Source: Holophagales bacterium (GTDB lineage: Bacteria > Acidobacteriota > Thermoanaerobaculia > Multivoradales > Multivoraceae). From it: DNA of 64,000 nucleotides. Every line of letters starts with the position of its first letter. Position 1 is the first letter of the stretch. Below are positions 55,065-64,000 of the stretch, piece after piece. The stretch is taken from the NCBI GenBank assembly GCA_009845425.1, contig VXZQ01000014.1:124001-188000 (forward strand), read 5' to 3'. The position numbers were made by a program, and so were the translations under genes. Below the pieces are notes generated by a model, which searched no databases, was not told where the DNA came from, and saw only the letters and a program-made list of their open reading frames with translations.

Positions 55065-56345
55065 ATGGCGCAGGCGCTCAGACAGCGGGCAGCGGAGATC
55101 TTCCTGAAGGGCGTCGCGGCTGCCGATCCGGCGGCGTCGACCGCTTCGGCGCTTCGCGGACTCGACCTGCGAGCCAAAGCAGGTGGCCGTGTCGCGGTGC
55201 TGGCGGTTGGGAAGGCGGCGTTCGGGATGACCCGAGCCGCGATCGAGGTGCTTGGCGGCCGCGTACGCCCTGCCGACGTGTTGGTCGTCACTCACGACGA
55301 GGCGAAGCGGCTTGGCCACCTCGATGCTCTGCGATCCGGACACCCGTTGCCGGACGAACGTGGTCACGCCGCGGCGAGGGAGGTTGAACGACGGGCCGCC
55401 GAACTGGGTGCCGGCGACCTGGCCCTGGTCCTGATCTCGGGCGGCGCCTCCGCGCTGCTGCCGGCGCCGGCGCCCGGCGTCCTGCTGGAAGACAAGCTGG
55501 AGGCGACCCGCCAGCTCCTTCGGGGTGGCGCCACGATCCACGAGCTGAACGCGGTGCGCAAGCACCTGTCGACGATCAAGGGTGGAGGGCTGTTGCGGCG
55601 GTTGCGTCCGGCGCAGGTGCTGACGCTGGCCTTGTCGGACGTGATCGACGACGACCCATCGGTGATCGGCAGCGGTCCTACGGCTCCCGATCCGTCGACG
55701 TTCGAGGATGCCCTCGCCGTCCTGGTACGTTGTGGAGTAGCCGAGACGTGCCCGACGCCGGTACGCGAGCGGCTGGAGGCGGGCGCTCGCGGCGAACTGG
55801 AAGAGACGCCCAAGCCGGGTGATCCAGTCTTCGACGGTGCGATCTACCGGATCGCCGGTGGCAACCGGACCAGCGTCCGGGCGATGGCCGCGGCCTGCGA
55901 CGCGGAAGTCGAAGCGGAGCCGTTCGAAGGGGAGGCTCGCGAAGTCGGCGCTGCGCTGGCCAGGCGCTTCGCTGCGGGGCCGCCGGCCGCGTACGTCGCC
56001 GGAGGCGAGACGACGGTCACGGTGCGCGGCGCGGGCAGGGGCGGCCGCAGCCAGGAGCTTGCCCTCGCCTTCGCGCTGGAAGCGGCGAAGGGTCCGCTCG
56101 CGGAACGGGCCGACTGGGTCTTCCTCGCAGCCGGCACCGATGGCCGCGACGGCCCCACGGACGCGGCCGGCGCCCTCGTCGACGCGGCCACGGTCACCCG
56201 TATCCGGACCGCCGGCGTCGACCCGGTTGCTGCGATGGAGCAGAACGACTCGTACGGCGCCCTCGACGCTGCCGGCGCGTTGCTGCGCACGGGCGCTACG
56301 GGCACAAATGTTGCAGATGTCGTCCTGTTCCTGTCGAAGGCATAG
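55065..56345 (+). CDS. glycerate 2-kinase (DUF4147/MOFRL family)
   Basis: VLAVGKAAFGMTRAAIEVLG; LISGGASALLPAPAPGVLLEDKLEATRQLLRGGATIHELNAVRKHLSTIKGGGLLRRL; FLAAGTDGRDGPTDAAGALVD. Confidence 0.93.
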   Translation: MAQALRQRAAEIFLKGVAAADPAASTASALRGLDLRAKAGGRVAVLAVGKAAFGMTRAAIEVLGGRVRPADVLVVTHDEAKRLGHLDALRSGHPLPDERGHAAAREVERRAAELGAGDLALVLISGGASALLPAPAPGVLLEDKLEATRQLLRGGATIHELNAVRKHLSTIKGGGLLRRLRPAQVLTLALSDVIDDDPSVIGSGPTAPDPSTFEDALAVLVRCGVAETCPTPVRERLEAGARGELEETPKPGDPVFDGAIYRIAGGNRTSVRAMAAACDAEVEAEPFEGEAREVGAALARRFAAGPPAAYVAGGETTVTVRGAGRGGRSQELALAFALEAAKGPLAERADWVFLAAGTDGRDGPTDAAGALVDAATVTRIRTAGVDPVAAMEQNDSYGALDAAGALLRTGATGTNVADVVLFLSKA

Positions 56346-56405
56346 AGTCCTCCGGTCGAAAGCCGGAAGTTCTCGGGCGACACTCGCCCGTGGGGGGATC
56401 AGCTA

Positions 56406-59400
56406 GTGAAGAGGAAGAGCATGGGGACGCGAGTTCGCGCCGGGCTTGCGTGCGTCGGGCTGGCGCTGCTGGTCGTGGCGCCGGTCGGAGGCATCATCTA
56501 CGTCGACCCGGGCGACGCGGTGATGGTGGACCGTACGCCGATCATCGTCTTCGGTGAAGTGCGGTCGGTAGAGGCGGCTTCACGGGCGCGGTACCCGTCC
56601 ACCGACGCGGTCTTCGAGGTGGAGCAGGTGTTGAAGGGGAATGTCCCGGGCGGCACGATCCTGGTTCGGCAACTGGGGGGCGTGAGCGAGGATGGCGTGT
56701 ACTCGGGTATCCGCGGGCTGCCGATGATGGCGCCGGGAGACCGGATGCTGCTCTTTCTCGAGGAGATTCCGAATGCGCGGGACGCGCTCGTGTACCGCAC
56801 GGTCGAGTTGTCGCTGGGCATGTTCTTCGAAGTGCCGTCGGCCGCGGGCAGCCTGCTTGTGCGTGAGGCCGCCTTTCATGAGGAGGTGCCTGCTTCAGCG
56901 AATGGAACAGAGTCCGGGTCACTGAGCCAGCGGCCGCGGACCAGCGGGAGTTTTCGCGCCTGGATCAGCGATCACGCGCGCGGCGTGGAGCGGGAGGTGG
57001 ACTACTTCGCGGCCCCGCCGGCCGACGGACCCGTTTCGGTGGCTTCGCCCTACCGGTTGCTCGCCTCATCTTCAAGCTGCGAGGCGCCGAATCTTCCTAT
57101 CCGGTGGCGGCAGTTCGATCGGGGACGCAGCGTCGGGTTCACGATCCAGGCCGATGGACAGCCCGGCATCCCGGGCGGTGGAATCGCCGAGGTGGTGCGC
57201 GCGATGCGGGCCTGGAACGAGGATCCGGAGAGCACCATTCAACTGGTGAATCTGGGTACCACGAACAAGAAGGCCGAGGTTGCCCAGCCGGACGATGTCA
57301 ACTCGATTCTGTTCGAGGATCCGCACGACCTGATTCCGGGCTACTTCCAGGCCAGTACCGGAGGCATTCTGGCCGTCGCTCTGACCCGCTTTCGCTGTGC
57401 CGAGGAGAACCGCCACAGGATCCCGGGCAACAGGGCGCACGAGGCCCTTCCGATCCTGGAAGCGGACATCCTGACCCAGGATGGCTACGGCCGGAGTTGG
57501 GCGGCGCTAAGCCTCAATGCCAGCAAGGTGCACGAGCACGTGATGGCGCACGAGTTGGGCCACACACTGGGCCTTGCCCACTCCTGCGCCCAGGGTTTCA
57601 CCGACACGTGCAGCGCGCTGACCGGCGACTCCCTGATGAAGGCGACCGCCAGGGGCAGGCAGATCTACAGGGGCGGCCTGCCGAACGCCGACGATCTGGC
57701 CGCGGTCCGGTTTCTCTACCCGGCGCACAGCGGTCCGGCCAGTCCTTCCGACCTGACCGCGAAGGCGATCGATCAGCACAGCCTGGAACTCGCGTGGCAG
57801 GACAACTCGAACGACGAGACGGCCTTCGACATCTTCGAGCGATCGATCAACGAGACGGAGTTCACCCTGATCGCCAGTGCCGGCAGCAACGCGACGTCGT
57901 TTGTCGTCGAGGGTCTTCCTCCCGCGACGTACCGCTCCTATCGAGTGGCATCGCGCAACGCCGGCGGACGTTCTTCCTCGACCAGCGAGGCCAGCGCCGT
58001 CACCCTGGGCGAGACGGGGCCGTGTGCGGAGGATGAACGGACTCTCTGTCTGAATGAGGGCAGGTTTCGGGTGACGGCGGACTGGGCCGCCGCGAACGGT
58101 GCCGGCGGCCGTGGCGGCTCGATGCCGCTGACCGCGGACACCGGCGCCTTCTGGTTCTTCGATCCCGGCAACGTCGAGATGGTCGTCAAGCTCCTGGACG
58201 GCTGTGGACTGAACGAGCACTTCTGGGTCTTCTCCGGCGGTCTGACCGACACCGAGGTCCAGTTGACGGTTGTCGATACGGCAACCGGCGTAGCAGGGAC
58301 CTGGTTCAATCCGGAGGGGACGCTTCTGTCCCCGGTTCAGGACAACGAGGCGTTCGAGACCTGCAGTCCCGAGGAGACCGTTGCGACGGCGCACTCGGCG
58401 ACGGCGATGTCCTCGCATCCCCTGGCTCGGCGATTCGATCCCGACCGTGAGCTTCGACTGGCCGTGGAGCGTCTTCGGGCCAACCGCGTTGAACTGCCGC
58501 AGGCCGCTCCGGGCGAGTGCACGGCCGACGACCGGACGCTGTGCCTCGAGAACGGCCGTTTTCGCGTGCGCCTGGACTGGGAGAAGGAGGACGAAGAGAC
58601 CGGTTCCGGCAGTGCCCTTCCGCTCAGCGGCGACACCGGACTGTTCTGGTTCTTCGAGCCCGACAACCTCGAGATCGTGATCAAGGTGCTCGACGGCTGC
58701 GCGGTGAACGGCCACCGTTGGGTCTTCGCCGGCGGCCTCACCGACGTGGCGGTCGAGATGACCGTCGTCGACGTCCAGACGGGCGCCACCAGGAACTACT
58801 TCAACCGCCTGGGAAGACCGTTCCGTCCCATCAAGGACACGAAGTTCTTCTCGTGCTCCGCGACGGACGATCACGCGGACACCCGTGTCGGGGCGACGGA
58901 CGTCCCCCTCGAACGCTCGCGGACAGGCCACCTGGGGCCTGGTGACAGCGACTTCTTCGTTTTCCGGGTGCCGCGCTCGGGCCGTGTGCAGCTCCGCACG
59001 ACGGGCTCGACCGACACCGAGGGCGCGCTGATGAACGCTGCCGGGGAAGTCCTGGCCAGCGATGCGGACTCGGGCGCCGAAAGCAACTTCCGTTTGGCGG
59101 CCCGGGTGGGCCCGGGCGTCTACTACGTGCGCGTTTCCGGCAAGGACCCCGAAACGACCGGCGCCTATGAGTTGCACACGGGGTTTTCGGTCACGACGGT
59201 CATCTCCAAGCGCGACCGCAATGCACTGATCGCGCTCTACCGGGCGACCGACGGCCCGAACTGGACGAACAATGAGAACTGGCTCAGCAACCGTCCGCCG
59301 GACGAGTGGTACGGCGTGACCACCAACTCGGCCGGGCGCGTGACCTGGCTCGAGTTGAGCGACAACGGCCTGAAGGGCAGTTTGCCGGCGGCGATCGGCG

Positions 59401-60095
59401 ACCTGGACGGACTCCTGGTCGCGTTCCTCGACGGGAACGAGTTGACCGGATCGATCCCGTCCGAGATAGGCAACCTCCGCGACCTCATCTTTCTGGTCCT
59501 GTCGTCGAACGAACTGAGTGGCGAGATACCGTCCGAGATGGGGAGTCTCCGTGACCTGGTCTTTCTCTATCTGCACTTCAACCAACTGACCGGCGAGATT
59601 CCCCCGGAGTTGGGGCGTCTGTCAGGCCTCGCTTTCCTGCGCCTGGGCTTCAACGAGTTGACCGGCGGGATTCCCGCCTCGTTCCGCAACCTGAACAGGC
59701 TCGGTTTCCTGGACGTGCGGGACAACGAGCTGACCGGTTCGATTCCTGCCTGGCTGGGAGAACTGACGGGATTGAGCGGGCTCTGGCTCGGCGACAACGG
59801 GTTCTCGGGCGAGATACCGCCGGCGCTGGGTAACCTGACCGACTTGGCGTCATTGCGTCTCTGGTCGAACGACCTGACCGGTCCGGTGCCGCCGGAGATC
59901 GGTCAGCTCACGGAGTTGGAGGACCTGTACATCCACAACACCGACTTGTCGGGCACGTTGCCGGACGAGCTTCTCGGCATCGGTGGACTCGAGTTCTTCT
60001 GGTTCCACCAGAGTGAGCTGTGCGCTCCGGCGACTGCCGAGTTCGACGAGTGGCTGGAGGCAATCGAAGATTGGCGGGGCGACCGCTGCAACTAG
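56406..60095 (+). CDS. multidomain secreted metzincin-type protein: HExxH protease, FN3, two Cys-bounded modules, PPC-like domain, plant-type LRRs
   Basis: HVMAHELGHTLGLAHSC; FN3 SLELAWQDNSNDETAFDIFERS; two FWFFxxxNxExVxKxLDGC modules; PPC-like GDSDFFVFRVPRSGRVQL...GPGVYYVRVSG; repeated LTGSIPxEIGNLxxLxFLxLxxNxLSG. Confidence 0.88.
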   Translation: MKRKSMGTRVRAGLACVGLALLVVAPVGGIIYVDPGDAVMVDRTPIIVFGEVRSVEAASRARYPSTDAVFEVEQVLKGNVPGGTILVRQLGGVSEDGVYSGIRGLPMMAPGDRMLLFLEEIPNARDALVYRTVELSLGMFFEVPSAAGSLLVREAAFHEEVPASANGTESGSLSQRPRTSGSFRAWISDHARGVEREVDYFAAPPADGPVSVASPYRLLASSSSCEAPNLPIRWRQFDRGRSVGFTIQADGQPGIPGGGIAEVVRAMRAWNEDPESTIQLVNLGTTNKKAEVAQPDDVNSILFEDPHDLIPGYFQASTGGILAVALTRFRCAEENRHRIPGNRAHEALPILEADILTQDGYGRSWAALSLNASKVHEHVMAHELGHTLGLAHSCAQGFTDTCSALTGDSLMKATARGRQIYRGGLPNADDLAAVRFLYPAHSGPASPSDLTAKAIDQHSLELAWQDNSNDETAFDIFERSINETEFTLIASAGSNATSFVVEGLPPATYRSYRVASRNAGGRSSSTSEASAVTLGETGPCAEDERTLCLNEGRFRVTADWAAANGAGGRGGSMPLTADTGAFWFFDPGNVEMVVKLLDGCGLNEHFWVFSGGLTDTEVQLTVVDTATGVAGTWFNPEGTLLSPVQDNEAFETCSPEETVATAHSATAMSSHPLARRFDPDRELRLAVERLRANRVELPQAAPGECTADDRTLCLENGRFRVRLDWEKEDEETGSGSALPLSGDTGLFWFFEPDNLEIVIKVLDGCAVNGHRWVFAGGLTDVAVEMTVVDVQTGATRNYFNRLGRPFRPIKDTKFFSCSATDDHADTRVGATDVPLERSRTGHLGPGDSDFFVFRVPRSGRVQLRTTGSTDTEGALMNAAGEVLASDADSGAESNFRLAARVGPGVYYVRVSGKDPETTGAYELHTGFSVTTVISKRDRNALIALYRATDGPNWTNNENWLSNRPPDEWYGVTTNSAGRVTWLELSDNGLKGSLPAAIGDLDGLLVAFLDGNELTGSIPSEIGNLRDLIFLVLSSNELSGEIPSEMGSLRDLVFLYLHFNQLTGEIPPELGRLSGLAFLRLGFNELTGGIPASFRNLNRLGFLDVRDNELTGSIPAWLGELTGLSGLWLGDNGFSGEIPPALGNLTDLASLRLWSNDLTGPVPPEIGQLTELEDLYIHNTDLSGTLPDELLGIGGLEFFWFHQSELCAPATAEFDEWLEAIEDWRGDRCN

Positions 60096-60107
60096 CGCAG
60101 GGCCGGG

Positions 60108-61433
<1,326 letters not shown>

Positions 61434-61443
61434 CTACTACCGG

Positions 61444-61471
61444 ATGCCGGCCAGACGGCCGGCGCACCGAC
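61444..61471 (-). repeat. dispersed palindromic repeat, copy 5 (28 bp core, reverse orientation)
   Basis: Reverse complement reads gtcggtgcgccggccgtctggccggcat; between divergent eno and the PQQ-type gene. Confidence 0.8.
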
Positions 61472-61511
61472 ACCCGCTACCGGGTAGGATGCGCCGATCC
61501 AAGACACGGGG

Positions 61512-63551
61512 ATGCGCATGTCGAGATTCGGTCGGTGGGTCGGCGCGGGTTGCGCCGTTGTTCTGGCGATGTTCGTCGCCGCGCCGGCCGCGGCGCAGCA
61601 CGGCGCGCAAGGCGGGGAGTGGCGGCACTTCGGCGGCGACAGCGGCTCCACCCGGTACTCGGGCCTGGACCAGATCGACCGGGACAACTTCTCGCAACTG
61701 GAGGTCGCCTGGCGCTGGGAGTCCGCCGACATCCTCCTGAGAGACGTGTCCGAAAAGGCGCCCGGGTCGTACCGGAGCATGCCGCTGATGATCGATGGCG
61801 TCGTCTACATCGCTACGAACCTTGGCCAGGTCGCGGCGCTCGATCCGGCGACCGGCGAGTCGCTGTGGCGGCACGATCCGAGGGACTGGGAGATCGAGCA
61901 GCGGGGTTCCCTGGTCCAGATCCGCGGCATCGAGTTCTGGACGGACGGCGAGGCGGAGCGAATCCTGATCGCGACCCGGGGTGGGAGGCTGGTGTCGATC
62001 GACACGGAGACCGGCAGGCCGGATCCGGAGTTCGGCGAGGAGGGCGTCGTCGACCTGATGCAGGGCCTCCTGCCGGGACGGGCGAACCGGAACATGAACT
62101 GGACGGCGCCGGTGATCGTCGTGGCCGACACGATCGTGGTCGGCGCGACGGTCTTCGACTTTCCGCTCCGCAACAACAATCCGCCGGGGGACGTGCGCGG
62201 CTTCGACATTCGCACAGGCACGCTCAAGTGGACGTTCCACGCCGTGCCGCGGGAGGGCGAGCCCTATCTCGAGACCTGGGAGAACGAGTCCTGGCGGAAG
62301 ATGGGCAACACGAACGTGTGGTCAATGATGAGCGCCGACCAGGAGCTCGGCTACGTCTACCTGCCGTTCGGGACGCCGACCAACGACTACTACGGCGGCG
62401 ACCGCCATGGCGACAACGTCTACGCCGAGTCGATCGTCTGCCTCGACGCCCGCAACGGCGAGGTGGTGTGGCACTTCCAGACGATCCATCACGGCGTCTG
62501 GGACTACGACCTGGCCTCGGCTCCCAACCTGGTCGACATCACGGTCGACGGCAGGGAAATCGAGGCCGTAGCGGTCGTCTCGAAGGTGGCGATGACCTAC
62601 GTGTTCGACCGGGCCACGGGAGAGCACGTCTGGCCGATCGTCGAGGCTCCGGTGGACTACCACTCGCGGATTCCTGGCGAGAAGCTGTCGCGCACCCAGC
62701 CGTTCACCACCCGTCCGCCGCCGTTCGAGACCCTGGGTATCGACTACGACGACCTGATCGATTTCACACCGGAGCTGCGGGCGGAGGCGCTCGATGTGAT
62801 CCGGGACTACGTGATCGGCCCGGTCTTCACGCCGCCGATCGTCCACGGCGAGGACGGCAAGCGGGCGTACCTGCAGAATCCGGGTCCCGGCGGCGGCGCG
62901 AACTGGACGGGCGCTTCCTTCGACCCGGAGACGAACATCCTCTACGTGCCCTCGTTGACGCGGCCGGGCGCGATCTCGCTGTCGCCCCCCGACCCGGCGC
63001 GCTCCGACTGGCGGTACTCGATCAACCGCCGGCCGATGCCCAAGGTCCAGGGCCTGCCCCTGCTCAAGCCGCCCTACCGGCGGATCACCGCGTTCGACAT
63101 GAACCGCGGCGAGATGGTGTGGCAGGTGCCGCTGGGGGAGGGGCCCCGCGACCACCCCGCGATCAGGCACCTGAATCTCGGCCGGCTCGGCACGCCGCCG
63201 CAAGACGGCGTCGTCACGGAAGGGGGCGTCCTGGTGACGAAGACGCTCGTCATCTCGATCGAACCGATCGTCGACGAACTGGGAGATCGCTCGGCGAACG
63301 GCAGCTACCTCGTCGCCTTCGACAAGGCGACCGGCGAACTACTGGTCCAACTCGAAGTCGACCGCAGCCTCCACGGCGGTCCGATGACCTACATGCACGA
63401 AGGCCGTCAGTACATCCTCGTAGCCGGCGGCGGCGAAAGCCCCGGCCCCGGCCGCTCCATCGCATCGACCGCCATCGCCGACGCACCGCCGCCACCTCCG
63501 CGCCCACCCCCTCGGAAGTCCGAACTCCTCGCCTTCGCGCTACCGCGATAG
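61512..63551 (+). CDS. PQQ-binding-like beta-propeller protein (membrane/periplasmic quinoprotein dehydrogenase type)
   Basis: Signal peptide to AAAQ; WRHFGGDSGSTRYSGLDQIDRDNFSQLEVAWRWES; VAALDPATGESLWRHDP; YLVAFDKATGELLVQLEVD; no CxxCH haem motif seen. Confidence 0.88.
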   Translation: MRMSRFGRWVGAGCAVVLAMFVAAPAAAQHGAQGGEWRHFGGDSGSTRYSGLDQIDRDNFSQLEVAWRWESADILLRDVSEKAPGSYRSMPLMIDGVVYIATNLGQVAALDPATGESLWRHDPRDWEIEQRGSLVQIRGIEFWTDGEAERILIATRGGRLVSIDTETGRPDPEFGEEGVVDLMQGLLPGRANRNMNWTAPVIVVADTIVVGATVFDFPLRNNNPPGDVRGFDIRTGTLKWTFHAVPREGEPYLETWENESWRKMGNTNVWSMMSADQELGYVYLPFGTPTNDYYGGDRHGDNVYAESIVCLDARNGEVVWHFQTIHHGVWDYDLASAPNLVDITVDGREIEAVAVVSKVAMTYVFDRATGEHVWPIVEAPVDYHSRIPGEKLSRTQPFTTRPPPFETLGIDYDDLIDFTPELRAEALDVIRDYVIGPVFTPPIVHGEDGKRAYLQNPGPGGGANWTGASFDPETNILYVPSLTRPGAISLSPPDPARSDWRYSINRRPMPKVQGLPLLKPPYRRITAFDMNRGEMVWQVPLGEGPRDHPAIRHLNLGRLGTPPQDGVVTEGGVLVTKTLVISIEPIVDELGDRSANGSYLVAFDKATGELLVQLEVDRSLHGGPMTYMHEGRQYILVAGGGESPGPGRSIASTAIADAPPPPPRPPPRKSELLAFALPR

Positions 63552-63566
63552 GGCGGCGTCGCGCCG

Positions 63567-64000
63567 TCAGGCCCGCAGGCCGGCCAGAGGGCCGACGAGG
63601 GAGATGAGGTCGCCGCGCTGGCCGTATGCGTGGTGGAGGCCGATGTGGTTGACGTCGAGTCCCATGGCTCGGGCGATGCTGACCAGGAGGTGCTGGTGGG
63701 GGACGCCGGCGAAGCGCGTGACGCCGCCGGGGGCCACCTGGGCCGGGACTCGCATCTCGGCGGGGGTCTCGTGGGGCCAGTGCAGGTAGCGGCCGGTGTC
63801 GAAGGCCCAGGAGCCGCCGATGAGGACGGGACAGTAGTTCCGGTAGCCGTGCCAGCCGTCGCCGAGTTCGGAGCCCCAGACGATCAGCGTGTTGTCCATG
63901 AGCGAGCCGCCGCCCGCGTCCGGGATCGACTCCAGGGTGCTGACGAGACGGGCGACCTGCTGGCCATGGTAGGCCGCGTACTGAGTCATCGCGTCGTGTT
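63567..64000 (-). CDS. DUF1552 domain-containing protein (5' truncated by window edge)
   Basis: HDAMTQYAAYHGQQVARLVSTLESIPDAGGGSLMDNTLIVWGSELGDGWHGYRNYCPVLIGGSWAF; frame open to the window edge. Confidence 0.78.
   Translation of the reverse strand, partial: HDAMTQYAAYHGQQVARLVSTLESIPDAGGGSLMDNTLIVWGSELGDGWHGYRNYCPVLIGGSWAFDTGRYLHWPHETPAEMRVPAQVAPGGVTRFAGVPHQHLLVSIARAMGLDVNHIGLHHAYGQRGDLISLVGPLAGLRA

Noticed and set aside
56346-56405. Known riboswitch (c-di-GMP or similar) upstream of the LRR metzincin gene
   Set aside because: Hairpins present, but no recognisable conserved aptamer residues; kept only as a low-interest structure.
57507-59585. 692-aa antisense ORF opposite the LRR metzincin gene
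   Set aside because: Shadow ORF; composition typical of reverse-frame reading, no recognisable domain.
63567-63600. Possible sixth copy of the palindromic repeat (ggcccgcaggccggccagagggccgacgag)
   Set aside because: Too diverged from the 28-bp core and encodes the C-terminus LVGPLAGLRA of the DUF1552 protein.

Overview
Dense, high-GC, almost fully coding bacterial chromosomal window. The style of the secretome (ASPIC/UnbV-FG-GAP proteins, VWA-domain proteins, TPR-sulfatase-like proteins, Oar-like TonB receptor) suggests Acidobacteriota or a similar phylum; this is inference only. I support about 43 CDS. They include beta-oxidation enzymes (two enoyl-CoA hydratases, thiolase, SDR, acyl-CoA dehydrogenase), a folP-folB fusion with folK, oligopeptidase B, an M16 active/inactive pair, glycerate 2-kinase, enolase, a PQQ-type beta-propeller protein and a partial DUF1552 protein. 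About 40 kb consists mainly of secreted or envelope proteins. I saw no rRNA, tRNA, CRISPR array, transposase or phage genes. Best leads: (i) a textbook sigma-54 -24/-12 promoter (TGGCAC-N5-TTGC) with a perfect 15-bp palindrome 83 bp upstream, in front of the Oar-like TonB receptor; (ii) an alternating ASPIC-TPR-ASPIC-TPR gene run behind a divergent SpeA-like decarboxylase; (iii) a Cys-bounded ~115-aa module present four times in two different metzincin-type secreted proteins, one of which also carries plant-type LRRs; (iv) a dispersed 28-58 bp palindromic intergenic repeat (5 copies) that intrudes into two gene starts; (v) a FolP-FolB fusion. All family calls are from reading motifs; no searches were run.
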